Positions 11,290 to 22,049 of a stretch of 64,000 nt of DNA are shown here, piece by piece. Position numbers and translations under genes: made by a program. Below the pieces are notes generated by a model. That model did no database searches and was not told the origin of the DNA. It was given only the letters and a program-made list of their open reading frames with translations. Source of the DNA: Phyto melanocephala (Eukaryota; Arthropoda; Insecta; Diptera; Rhinophoridae); assembly GCA_941918925.1 (NCBI GenBank), contig OW799233.1, positions 155,476,845-155,540,844 of the forward strand, read 5' to 3'. How positions within the stretch are numbered: the first letter of the stretch is position 1; every line of letters begins with the position of its first letter.

Positions 11290-12751
11290 CTAATAAACTA
11301 GACTAAAAATTATTTCCCAACTGCTCAGCACAATTATAAATGTTTAATAGTGTTGTCTTTTCTTGAAAAAAGTGTTGCCTCTATTAGAATGCACACATTT
11401 TAATTATGTTTAACTCCCCTTATAATAATGCAAGATATTATTTGTGGAACAAAAAACACAAATTATGATTGAAGTAGATAAGAGTGTGGTTCGATAATGT
11501 CTATATTTATTTATTTTAAAAAAATTTTATTTTTATATTGTCACACTGTCAGTTGTTTAACCTCTTCTACCCAGATTAAACAAGCAAATAAGCATTAGCT
11601 ACCTTGTCATTTCGTAAAGTGCAAATAGAGCACTATTATTGCTATAAAACAGGGCAAATTATAAGAATATAATACACAGCCCTCTGAGCAGACTGGAAAT
11701 TACAACATTAAAAGAGAAGTTCAAAAAATAAAATATTATTTTTCTTGTGAAAAGGAAATAAAAAAAATTTAGAAAACAAGTTAAACCTTGATCGTCTTTT
11801 ACAAGAACCTAAAAATAAGAATAAATTTTTTGTGCCACTTTTGTAAAAAGGAAAAAATTAACAAATAGAATTGAAAACAGCAAATATAGCATTATTCTAA
11901 ATATTTTAAAAATTCAGAGTAAGTTTCTAGATTTTCCAACAGGGATTGTAGTTTTAAAAATTTTTTTTTATGAAACTTTTAGGTTAAATAAAATTTGAAC
12001 TTTAATTTTTTTTCTTTTAAAAGGCTAATTAATGTTTAAATACTACACAAAATAATGAGAGGAAGTATAAGAAAACAATATACCAGGGGAGCGTTTTTTA
12101 AATCTTTGGGGTGGAAGGTTTCATACAAAATTGTTAAACACACAATTCTACTTTTACCAAATATATTCTGTTTATTACATGTTAACTGAATGATTTACAT
12201 TTGTGCCAAACGTTTTTTTTTATTTTTTTGTAACTTTTTGATGTAAGTTTTTTCTGCGCGAAAAAGCTTAGTTAGCTTTTCTCTATTGTATAAAAAATAA
12301 CTGCAAATAAATATAATAATTATTTATTTAATGTTTCACATAGGAAACGACAAAATAAATCTAACAAACTTTTTTTCATCGTGCTTTGGCTAAAATTACA
12401 GATTTTGTGGTTGACATCCAAAGAGGTGGTTAAAATACCAAAAGTTTCCACTGTTTGTTCTTTTTTCAACATAAAATAAATTGAAAGAAAAATGTACAGG
12501 GGCTTAACCGCTTTCTTGGTTGGCATTGTGCTAATCTGAATAAATTAATCGTAAATATTTATAGAGTGAAATATTAACAAATGCTTAAATTAATTCTATT
12601 TAAATACCAGCAGGTTTAAAACCACGAGTATGGTTTTCCGATTAATATATATAATTTATTGCAAATCGGATATATGGTCACTCAATTAATTGTTGTATGT
12701 GAATAAAGACTAAATAAAAATCTGAGTGATTTCAAGTCACGCTGACAGTTG
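11290..12751. other. AT-rich stretch with one shared 80-bp segment
   Basis: Bases 11713-11793 repeat the segment at 9611-9686 (AGAGAAGTTCAAAAAATA ... AACAAGTTAAACCTTGATC). Nothing else here is recognised. A 68-codon minus ORF at 12320-12526 has no known motif. Confidence 0.45.
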
Positions 12752-13862
12752 TTTTTATACCCTTCACAGAGAGTGAATGGTTGTATATAGGTTTGTAATT
12801 CTGCATTATTTATCTCCGAACCCATAAAATATATATTTTCTAAAAGCTTATGAAAAGGGGAGTCGATTGCGTAATGTCCGTCTGCTCCGATGTATGTTGA
12901 AATCAGTTATTTGAAGCTTCCTGATATTGGCTATACCTGTTTTTGACTACAAGATATCAGAAATATGTGGGAGCAGATCGGTATTAAAAATCGGTATAAT
13001 CGTCCAATAGCATTCTGGGATATTTTATATGCTTTTGTTTTTTTCATACTTTTACAAAAAAAATTAAAATTTCTTAGCCCTAGGTTAAATTATTGACATC
13101 TTTTTGACTATTTATAGATATGGTATGCCTTTAAAAATATTGATGAAAAATGTTGCAATAAATTGGTCACTTATCGGCAAAGTTATAGATAAAAAATCAT
13201 TTAGAAAAATAGATATTTTTTTAAGTATATAAAATTTTCAAGTTCTAAATAACTTTTGGAAACCAAATTATATATAATTATAGCCATGGTCTCGAAAATT
13301 GTTGTTGAGAAAATCTTATAAATAGGTTTAAAACTAACTGAGATATAAGCGCCAAAATACAACTGATTCAGTGGTATATAAACCAGAATCGATTTTTTTC
13401 AGTTTCTATACAACCTAGGTAGCCATTATGGGTATAAAATGGAAGAACTAAACTAGCGCAATATAATACACAATAAATAAAAATTAAAAGCCATGATGGC
13501 AGCTACTACAAAATGGCGCCCATTAATTTCATATAAGTGTATGGGTCATATGTAGTATTTCAATATGTACCCTCTTGATAATAATTGGAATCAAGTGCAA
13601 AGGCTTGATTAGTAGAATACAGTAAATTAATAAATAAAATGTAAAATCCAAGATGGTGTCTGAAACAATATGACAGAAATTTTTTTCACCCCATTAATAT
13701 TAGTATTAAATGAAGAAATGAGTTTACTCGTTGACTATTTTGAAATAAAAGATGACTTCAGAAATGATACAGAAATTGGTGTATAACATAAAGTCTGAGA
13801 TCTAAGCTAAACTACTATGCGGATGATTTGATACGGCCGAATATAAAGGTCTTACATGTTGT
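12752..13862 (+). mobile_element. DINE-1-like element, copy 3
   Basis: The 5' end is TATACCCTTCACAGAGAGTG followed by TATATAGGTTTGTAATTC, the ACCCATAAAATATATATTTT block, and GTCCGTCTGCTCCGATGTAT. The 3' side shows the GGCCGAATATA hairpin half and CTTACATGTTGTTGT. The middle contains modules equivalent to AAATGGCGCC and CTTGATTAGTAGAATACAG, here in the opposite orientation to copies 1 and 2. It is non-coding. Confidence 0.75.
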
Positions 13863-14629
13863 TGTACAAAGTGAAAATTTTTTTTAAAGCGAAAAATTTT
13901 ATTAAATGTTTCTGTAGAAATAAACTACATTAAAATTAAAATATTAAGTTAAAAAAATATACAAAAAAAAAAAGAAAATAAAAATTATAAAACAAAATTC
14001 TCCAAAAATATAAAAAGTTAGAAAAAATTAATATAAAATTAAGAAAAAAACAATTATCAAAAATTAGCCGAGAAGGTTTAAAAAAAATTTATTGGAATTT
14101 AACACCCAATTTACATAATGATTTTACGACGCAAAGTTTCGCCTTTTGACTTTTTTCGTTGCAAAAATCATAACTTTTGAAATAATTAAGATATTTTAAA
14201 GATTAAAAAAGATATTGACAGAGGACACCTTAGACTTCAAAATAATGTTTACAAAGTACTGCTAAAGGTACACAGTGCTCCAAAAATTGCGTTTAAAATA
14301 GGATAACTTTTCCAGTTAAATATTAATATGTTTTTTTAAATATAGATTTTTTATTTGTATCGCAAAAACACATTTTTATATACTTTTAATATTTAAATAT
14401 AAGTAAATTTATATTAAGTAACTAGTTTAACCCGGTGCGCTTTACAATGCACATTGTTCAAATCCGAAAGTTTAGAAAAAAGCAATCTAAGATAACATGT
14501 TAAACCAATATTAAATTTTTTTGTTTCTATTGCAGAAACATATTTTCAAATTATTTTTAATATTTATGCTATAGATATAATGTTATTTAGTTTATATTTT
14601 ACTTAGCTAGAATAATTGGTTTTTATGAG
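13863..14629. other. AT-rich stretch downstream of the small secreted-protein gene
   Basis: No repeat or ORF is supported. Bases nearest 14629 would be the 3' UTR of the minus-strand gene, but no canonical AATAAA was seen close to the stop. Confidence 0.4.
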
Positions 14630-15022
14630 TTAGTTCTCTTTAAAATATCTATCAACATTGGGAGCGTTATCTAATAGATTTAACATATCGGGGCTATAAT
14701 TATATTCTTCCAAATCCTTTCGAGATTTTACATGTCTTCGTGATGAAATTAGTGGGTCTGAAGAGGCCGCCAACATATTGAAAAGGTCCGCATTCTGTCT
14801 AATCCGTGAAATTTTGCAAGTATTCGTGTATCTAAATTGTTTGTAGTCTTTGTTTTTGCATTCCTGGGCTTCTTCTGACAACTCTCCAATCGGTAAGCAT
14901 TGATATTCAATTAAACTTTTACCATGAGCCAAGGTCCAATTTTGGACGCCATTTTTTGTTTGGAAGCAAGCGGTGAAGAGAAGAAAGAGGGGAAGAAAAA
15001 TAGACATGATTTCTGTTTTCAT
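14630..15022 (-). CDS. Small secreted protein, unrecognised
   Basis: A 130-codon single-exon ORF. Residues 1-22 form a classic signal peptide: charged start MKTEIM, then the hydrophobic core SIFLPLFLLFTAC. The mature part has three cysteines (42, 55, 69) and an N-glycosylation sequon NWT at 28-30. Basic sites SSRR (about 93-96) and KSRK further on could be cut by a prohormone convertase. I do not recognise the family. A secreted peptide precursor, a hormone prodomain or a seminal-type protein are all possible. The start is the first Met; Met6 could also serve. A TATA-like box lies about 50 bases upstream. In such AT-rich DNA an open frame of this length with a clean signal peptide is unlikely by chance, but no homology was tested. 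Confidence 0.6.
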   Translation of the reverse strand: MKTEIMSIFLPLFLLFTACFQTKNGVQNWTLAHGKSLIEYQCLPIGELSEEAQECKNKDYKQFRYTNTCKISRIRQNADLFNMLAASSDPLISSRRHVKSRKDLEEYNYSPDMLNLLDNAPNVDRYFKEN

Positions 15023-15069
15023 GTTTTTTTTTTGACACTTCGCTTTTTTCTGTTCTTTCTGTTACTTTT

Positions 15070-15079
15070 TATTTTTATA
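15070..15079 (-). promoter_or_regulatory. TATA-like box upstream of the small secreted-protein ORF
   Basis: The minus strand reads TATAAAAATA about 48 bases before the ATG at 15022. Such words are common in this AT-rich DNA, so the position is the only support. Confidence 0.3.
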
Positions 15080-15159
15080 TTCTCATCGACTGGGTTGTGC
15101 TTTTTACTGATAAAAAAAATATTAAACAGTAATTCGTTTTTTCGCCATTCAAAATAAAG

Positions 15160-15562
15160 AAAATAAAAAATAATAAAAATATAAATTTAATAGTCTACAA
15201 TACAAATTAGAAATTAGACGTCCAAAAAGAACATCGTATAAATTTGATTAGTTTTTAGTAGCAAATTCAAAAGGGAATTAAGAAAATTGGACGTCATAGG
15301 ATTCATCATGTAAATTGGGTGTAAAAGTTCATTACAAAATTTAGGAAAACAAAGAAGATTACTTAAAAATTCAAATGTAGAAAAGATGCCAATAACTTTT
15401 TATAAAAAATATCAATTACAACAAAACGATTTGATACTTAGAAAATTAATATTCAATTAAGTTGCCAATAATTTTCTATAAAAAATTGTATAAAGAAATT
15501 TGTTAAAATGAAAATGCTTCGTGGACTCTTGTCAGAACTTCTGGGTAGAGACATAATTAAGT

Positions 15563-15593
<31 letters not shown>

Positions 15594-16783
15594 GTTTTTG
15601 ATTTTGTTTTTTATTACCTCCATTGCAATTCGAGTGGTGAAAGGGGATATACAAATGTAGGTCATTCCATGTGTTTTTCTTAAAAAAAATAACATTTATC
15701 TATGAAGTATATACAATATTGGGTGTCTTGACTTTCTGAGTCGAGTTATCTTTGAATCAATGAATGTCTGTCTGTCTGTCCGTATAAAATATTCTCACGT
15801 TTAAGCTATTTAAATAGTTAAATTTTATAAAATTTACTCAAACTGTTTAATAGTTTCTGCGAAAAGTTTGCTTTTAGTAAAAAAAGAAAACGCAATAATA
15901 AGTTTTTGATACATTTTATTAAACAACTTTTCAATAACCGAACGGAACTTAAAACAAATTTTTGCCACTGGGCTTATGGTTGTTATGATGTGGTCAAATG
16001 CCTCCCTTATTACAAATGTTTTAAAAGATTTGTTTCCATTATATTGTTAATCTATTTAAAATAGAAGGTTCTAAAAAACATATGGTGACTTGTGCATCTC
16101 TTTTAATATTGAGTTATAAATATATTAAAAAACGATTGTTGAAGATATATGATAAATGACATACATACTCAACTCTATTAATATCTTTGAAGATTAGTAA
16201 AAAGTCAAACAATTTCTACATTGCTCTTTTTCCTCTGGCAACAACTTAACTTAAGTCAAGTATAACTGCTTACAATCGTAATTATTTCCTCAGTAAATAG
16301 GTAGCAATTCAAGAAAATGCATATTTGGTTGAATGTTATATAACTTCATACAATTTTTAACATTATTTAGTAATTAAATAGGTTTGGAGCAGGTTAAAAA
16401 TATAATAAATATATTCCTAACTGTAACATAAGCATATAATACTTTTAATTTACATTATTTTCTTTAAACACTTTTTCGCCCACTAAGATTTTCTATAAAT
16501 ATTTCCAAAAGTACATTTTTTTTATAAATACGTAACTAACATTTAATGAATCACGTTTGGCAACACTTTTTTAACTATCGGCTATGTTTTCAGCTGGCTA
16601 TATTCTTAGCTGTCAAGTGATTTATGTTTTGTTTGGTTTGGCCTTTAAACATGAATATACCGCATGAATAACCAGGCGTAGATTGCTGTTGATCCCGATT
16701 TTGTTTAGTGATAAAGCTTACTTTTGTTTGAATGGATACGTCAGTTATTAGAACTGTCGTATTAGAAGTTATGATTTAAAAAT
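15160..16783. other. AT-rich stretch, short GTCT repeat
   Basis: A (GTCT)n-type run lies at about 15767-15782, preceded by GAGTCGAG. It could be a scrap of a DINE-1-like element, which carries the same word, but no ends are visible. Nothing else is recognised. Confidence 0.4.
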
Positions 16784-16786
16784 AAT

Positions 16787-18031
16787 GGCCCATAATCATA
16801 GACATAAATAAAGTATACTTTAAGTTTTTAAAGTTGACTTTTTTTAGAATTAACAATTTTGCCTACCATAAACGATTAAAAGCATACTTTAAACCTAAAA
16901 GCCTACTCTAAAGTTAAAACCAGCAAAAGTTGTTTTTAACTTACTTAACACCGACAACAGCTGTTTATCGTAAATTAAATAATAATTTAATCATTTGGTA
17001 GAAGAAGGAATTTTTTCTTTTTGGTGTCATTAATAGAATTTAAAGGAATAGTGCAATTTTATTTTCCTGGACTGCATCAAGAAAAAGTCTGTGCAAAAAG
17101 TTAAAATGTTAAATTTACAACGTTTGGACAGAGACTTTGCAATTATTTTATTCGCGTTACAGGTTAGACAAAATAACAACCTATTTTTTAATAGACTTGT
17201 TAAATATTTCGGAACCAAAAAACAACCGAGGGCTACCCATTCCACAAAGCCTATAAGTTCTAACAACTTTGCGGTTTTTGGGAAGGAATGCTTATAAAAG
17301 TGACATCGGTAAGTAATTCCAGAATGCAGTTTACAAACATTTCAATATTATTTTTTTTCAGCTGATCTCCATGGAATGTGTCAACCCACTGTCGGGCGAA
17401 TAATAAAAAAATTATGTAAAAAAATTGCTTTATTACTTCCACAGTTTATAATATTTCCCAGCAACATTGAGCTTGGAAAAGTAAAAAACAAGTTTTACCA
17501 GTTGGCTCGATTTCCAACAGTAATTGGAGCCATTGACTGTACGCATGTGCCATAGCCACCTGTATGGCTTTCCATGCATTTTTTTTTTAAGAATCATGCA
17601 TATATCATTGCCCTTGTGCTCGACTATATCAATGTAGAAATTAATAGATTCCCTCAACAGCTCTTTTTCTGCTTTAGACCAGTTAGCCTCTCTTTCCCTG
17701 AATTTTTTTGATCCTATAAATAGTTACAAATAAAATTCACAATTAAACAGCCAAATATATAATATTAATTTTACCTTTTCCATTTTATCGACTCAAATAT
17801 CTTTTTAAGTTTTTCCACTGTTTTCAGCTGTTTAGCGTTGCCACTTGCTTATTTCTTGTTATATTTTGTATGAAAAATTTTCTACATTTGAGGTGGCACC
17901 CGGTTAAAGTCGGTTCAATCTAAAACTTACTTTAATTTTAACTATGACTGCAAATTTATTAAAAGCATGTTTTAATTTTAAAGTTGATTTTAAAAAGAAC
18001 CGACTTTAGTGTTTGACTATGATTATGGGCC
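16787..18031 (+). mobile_element. PIF/Harbinger element with degenerate transposase and an intron
   Basis: Ends GGCCCATAATCATAG are perfect inverted repeats flanked by AAT (16784-16786, 18032-18034). Inside, the plus strand reads as a PIF/Harbinger nuclease in pieces: LRFLGRNAYKSDI, a 53-nt intron (17309-17361, GTAAG...TTTTTTTTCAG), DLHGMCQPTVGRII, then FPTVIGAIDCTHVP (~17505-17548). This last block carries the first catalytic Asp (usual form GAIDGTH). Stops follow, and later catalytic blocks are decayed. At 1245 bp it is much shorter than autonomous Harbinger elements. No Myb-like partner ORF is present. The duplication is AAT rather than the usual TWA. Confidence 0.82.
17309..17361 (+). other. 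Short intron inside the Harbinger transposase
   Basis: It runs from GTAAGT to a T-rich tract ending in CAG. Removing it restores the frame SDI|ADLHGMCQPTVG, the usual order of this motif in PIF/Harbinger transposases. At 53 nt it is at the short end of fly introns. Confidence 0.65.
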
Positions 18032-18059
18032 AATGTGTTCAGAACATTACAGTCTATGG

Positions 18060-18480
18060 TGAGCGCTAAAGAGGTATAACTACTGACTTTTTCATTCGTC
18101 AATTGAAAAACCATGATGTGCAAGAGCTGTGGTTACAACAAAGCCTCACAGCATGCCACACAGCTTGTACCACAACTGATTTTGGTAACCGCATTGTTTC
18201 ATATTTCGTGAGATTGAATGACGCTAGACTATTTTCTGCGGGAATATGGAAAACTAACGCAAATAAGCCCGAAACGACGACCACAAATGTTGGAAAAGTT
18301 TATCGAAAATAGGACCAGCAGACTAAACAACGTTAGAACCAGCCGTGGCGGTCATATACCAGAAGTCATATTTGAATTATAATGTCACTTGGTTATGTTT
18401 CGAATAAAGTAGATTTCATGTCAAGTTAAAAAACTCCTTTGTTTTATTCCATTTTAAATATCCGTAATTCTATTCTATTT
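18060..18480 (+). pseudogene. Internally deleted mariner transposase fragment
   Basis: The frame 18103-18312 reads KNHDVQELWLQQSLTACHTA, equivalent to the mariner block DMWFQQDGATCHTA. It then runs into a shifted frame (DFGNRIVSYF...). Near 18330-18380 the tail ends SRGGHIPEVIFEL, equivalent to the C-terminal ARGGHxPEIIF of mariners. The stretch containing the last catalytic residue is deleted. No terminal repeats were found. Confidence 0.7.
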
Positions 18481-18724
18481 TTCTTTTACCAAATTTAGGT
18501 GAAACATGTTAGCATGGATTGATACAACAACGTTAGAACCAGCCGTGGCGGTCATATACCAGAAGTCATATTTGAATTATAATGTCACTTGGTTATGTTT
18601 CGAATAAAGTAGATTTCATGTCAAGTTAAAAAACTCCTTTGTTTTATTCCATTTTAAATATCCGTAATTCTATTCTATTTTTCTTTTACCAAATTTAGGT
18701 GAAACATGTTAGCATGGATTGATA
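18326..18724 (+). repeat. Exact tandem duplication, 200-bp period
   Basis: Bases 18326-18524 and 18526-18724 are identical at all 199 positions that I compared. The unit contains the mariner C-terminus and its downstream flank. Complete identity in a neutral relic means a very recent duplication or an assembly artefact. Confidence 0.95.
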
Positions 18725-20024
18725 TTGTAATTTGTTTAAATTATTTTTATTTTTTCCTAAATTCATGTTCTAATCTTTCATGTAAACTAATCTTTAATAA
18801 ACGTTAACAGACGTTAGAATTAATTTCGATTTTGTCAAATATTTGCCAAATGTTAAATGTTTTAACTAGTACAAGACAATTTCGAATAAAGTTCAAAACA
18901 TACTTTTTTTTTTTTAACAATTACTTACTTTTATTTTAGTAATATCTGTGCCAAAAAGCTAAAACCGCTTGAGTTGACATAAGCTAAAATAAATTGAGAT
19001 AACAACATCATTGGAATTCTGATATTTAAAACTACCCTCAGGAAAATTTTCAACTATTTTAAACAACAATACAAGAAGTTTAAGCGTAAAAACTTATTGC
19101 ATATACTTAATTATCAATATTTATATATTTATCAACAATAAATCATTTAACTTATTTTAACTTATAATTTAGCTAAATATACAAAAATGAATAGGCTCTT
19201 TGATTTGTATAGCACAAAATTTATATAATAGTTTTTCTCTTAAAGGGAATAATTTTTTAAAATTCAACCCAAAATTTTAAAAGTGCTTTCCTAAAAAACA
19301 TAAAAACAGACTTAAGCAGTTTATGCTTATTGCCACGGATATATTCGCATTTAACAACATATTAAATAAAAAATAAAACTGAAAGCTTCGATTCGTTGTA
19401 ATTGTGCACATATTTATAAAAAGAACCAGAATTATTTCCAAGGCTCTTCTTTCAAACGAATTTAATCATTAAATCGTCTTAAGTTGAAATTTATTCATCT
19501 TTATGTTAAACAAGAATGTACTACCACAAAGCAAATATGTAATACAAATAGAGATATTGATTATAATACTAAGATATAACCGAATCCTTTAATAAGTATT
19601 TCGTTTTCTTCTTTTCTTTTCTCTTTTTTGCTTTTTTTCATGACTTTATAAGCATTTAAAGAAATTAATAAAAAAATCGTACATTTTACGAATATTTTTA
19701 ATAAAAAATACAAAAAAATCACTGAAAATGTTAAACTAAAAAGTAAAGGGTACAAAAGCAATTTTATTTCAAGATAAACAGAAACAGAAAAAAAATTAAA
19801 CGAACGAATAAATATTGATAGAAGTTTTGTTAGTTATTGGTGAATTTAAGTATATGATGAGTGTATGTAGGAATGAATGCTTTTCGTGTGTATGTGGTTG
19901 AAAGGTTGCAAAAAAATGGTTGCCCAAAAAAAAAAAATAAATAAAAAATTTGGTTTTAAATAAATATTTTTGGAAATTGATAAATGTAAAGTAAATCATT
20001 GGCTTCGAACACTGTTAGTTTTAA
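18725..20024. other. AT-rich stretch, nothing recognised
   Basis: There are only short low-complexity ORFs and A/T runs. No repeat ends were found. Confidence 0.45.
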
Positions 20025-20040
20025 AATAAAGGATGATTTA
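20025..20040 (+). repeat. Left 16-bp direct repeat flanking the palindrome
   Basis: AATAAAGGATGATTTA is repeated exactly at 21660-21675. It resembles a target-site duplication for the whole palindromic unit. Confidence 0.85.
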
Positions 20041-20839
20041 ACAAGTAAGAGCGCTATATTCGGCCGTGCCGAATCTTATATACCCTTCACAACGTGTAGT
20101 CATGCAATAACAGTAGTTTGTATCACCATGCATCCCATATAAAATACGTACATACATATAAAAAACATACATATATAAAACATCTCATTGTAAAATTATA
20201 AATTTACGTATGTATGTAAAAAAAAAAATAAGAAAAAAAATAAAAAAAAAATTTAAAAAAAATGTAAAAAAAATTAAAAAAAAAAAATTTTAAAAAAATA
20301 ATTAAAATATACATAATAAATATAAAACAAAAAAAAAATAAAAAAAAAATTAAAAAAAAAAATTTAAAAAAAAATAATAAAAATATAAATAATATATTAA
20401 ATAAAAAATAAAAAAAAACTAAAAAAAATTAAAAAAAAAAATTGAAAAAAAAAATTTTTTGGCTCAGCTGGGAATCGATGCCACGTTTTCTCTAACCAGT
20501 ATACACGTTTGTATGTATGTATGTTGTTGTTGTTTTTGTGAAAAAAAAATCGAGATGGTCGTGGGTTTTTGCTCATATCTCAGTTGTTTATATACCAATG
20601 TTTCTGATTTTCAATACCGATCTACTCCCGAATATTTCTGATATTTTAATACCTTACCCGGGTCCAACCTATGTTGGGGGGCTTCAAAAAGTTGATTTCA
20701 ACATACACACGGACAGACTGACAGAGCTTAATCGACTCCCCTATTCATAAGCTTTCAGAAAATATATACTTTACGGGGTCGGAAATGAAAATTGTAGAAA
20801 TTTCACACGGAATGACATACCCTTTTTATACCCTTCACA
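20041..20839 (-). mobile_element. DINE-1-like element, copy 4 (left arm of palindrome)
   Basis: It starts with the 3' terminus in reverse (ACAAGTAAGAGCGCTATATT, then hairpin CGGCCGTGCCG) and ends at the 5' terminus TATACCCTTCACAC. Between them lie an A-rich tract (20217-20458), GTATGTATGTATGTTGTTG, and the block TTTACGGGGTCGGAAATG. The ORF at 20459-20641 is a by-product of repeat sequence, not a gene. This arm lacks a short run of GTCC/GACA repeats present in the right arm. Confidence 0.85.
20217..20458 (+). repeat. A-rich low-complexity tract
   Basis: Almost only A with scattered T, mirrored by the T-rich tract at 21251-21514 in the other arm. Confidence 0.95.
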
Positions 20840-20840
20840 C

Positions 20841-21642
20841 AGTGAAAAAGGGTATATATAGGTTTGTCATTCCGTGTGAAATTTCTACAATTTTCATTTC
20901 CGACCCCATAAAGTATATATTTTCTGAAAGCTTATGAATAGAGGAGTCGATTAAGCCCTGTCAGTCTGTCCGTCTGTCCGTCTGACCGTCTGTCCGTGTG
21001 TATGTTGAAATCAACTTTTTGAAGCCCCCCGACATAGGTTGGACCCGGGTAAAGTATTAAAATATCAGAAATATTCGGGAGTAGATCGGTATTGAAAATC
21101 AGAAATATCGGTGCATAAACAACTGAGATATGAGCAAAAACCCACGACCACCTCGATTTTTTTTTCACAAAAACAACATTACAACAACAACATACATACA
21201 TACAAACGTGTATACTGGTTAGAGAAAACGTGGCATCGAATCCCAACTGAGCCAAAAAAAAATTTTTTTTAATTTTTTTAAAATTTTTTTTAAAATTTTT
21301 TTTTTATTTTTTTTTTTATTTTTTATTTAATATATTATTTATATTTTTATTATTATTTTTTTTTTTAATTTTTTTTTTAATTTTTTTTTTATTTTCTTTT
21401 TTGTTTTATATATGTATATTATATATATAATAATTTTTTTTTTAATTTTTTTTTAAATTTTTTTTTAAAAATTTTTTTTTTTAATTTTTTTTTTAATTTT
21501 TTTTTTTTCGTTTTTTTAACATACATACGTGTACGTATTTCATATGGGATGAATGGTGATACAAGCAACTGTTATTGCATGACTACACGTTGTGAAGGGT
21601 ATATAAGATTCGGCATGGCCGAATATAGCACTCTTACTTGTT
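20841..21642 (+). mobile_element. DINE-1-like element, copy 5 (right arm of palindrome)
   Basis: From the centre it reads GTGAAAAAGGGTATATATAG, GACCCCATAAAGTATATATT, AGGAGTCGATTAAGCCCTGT, four GTCTGTCC-type units, GTGTATGTTGAAATCAAC and the T-rich tract. It finishes at the 3' hairpin ATTCGGCATGGCCGAAT and CTCTTACTTGTT. This is the most complete copy in the window and the best reference for the family. Eighteen further bases (CACTGTGTGAAGGGTATA, 21643-21660) repeat the palindrome centre in reverse. Confidence 0.87.
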
Positions 21643-21659
21643 CACTGTGTGAAGGGTAT

Positions 21660-21675
21660 AATAAAGGATGATTTA
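21660..21675 (+). repeat. Right 16-bp direct repeat flanking the palindrome
   Basis: An exact copy of 20025-20040. Confidence 0.85.
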
Positions 21676-21679
21676 AAAA

Positions 21680-22046
21680 AAAGGTTTAAAGAAGTTTCAA
21701 AACTTCTATGACTTTCGAACAAAATTATTTAGCTACTTTGAACAACAAACATGTGAAACACTTAGTTCTGTGGGATTTAGCTGGTCAAGTTTGTATGTAG
21801 GGTTTGTATGTACTGAAATTTCTATATGTGTAACATATAAGTGGGTTTCATTTTTGGCTTAAGGAATTTTTAATATAAACAGAATAATAGTAACAAAATA
21901 CGAAAAAGCTCAAATATTAAAAAGCCATATTAAATATTATGGTCAAAAATACATACAAATATTTAAAAACATTCATATGCAAGACGCATAACCATGCAGT
22001 TCTGAACTGTATCTATTTAAGTGTAAATCAAAATAAGTTTGCGTTT
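21680..22046. other. AT-rich spacer
   Basis: Nothing recognised between the palindrome and the next MITE. Confidence 0.5.
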
Positions 22047-22049
22047 TTA

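Larger units (their letters stand above)
20041..21650. repeat. About 1.6-kb near-perfect palindrome
   Basis: Two arms of about 800 bp are reverse complements, with the centre near 20840 (TCAC-ACA-GTGA). By eye identity is roughly 95 percent, apart from small indels in the GTCTGTCC run, the GTTGTT run and the A/T tracts. The arms are the two DINE-1-like copies arranged 5' end to 5' end. Read-through transcription of either strand would give a long hairpin RNA. Confidence 0.93.

Noticed and set aside
20459..21255. ORFs starting MAQLG in both arms of the palindrome
   Set aside because: They come from the same DINE-1-like repeat sequence with short-tandem runs. There is no domain, and such repeats are not coding.
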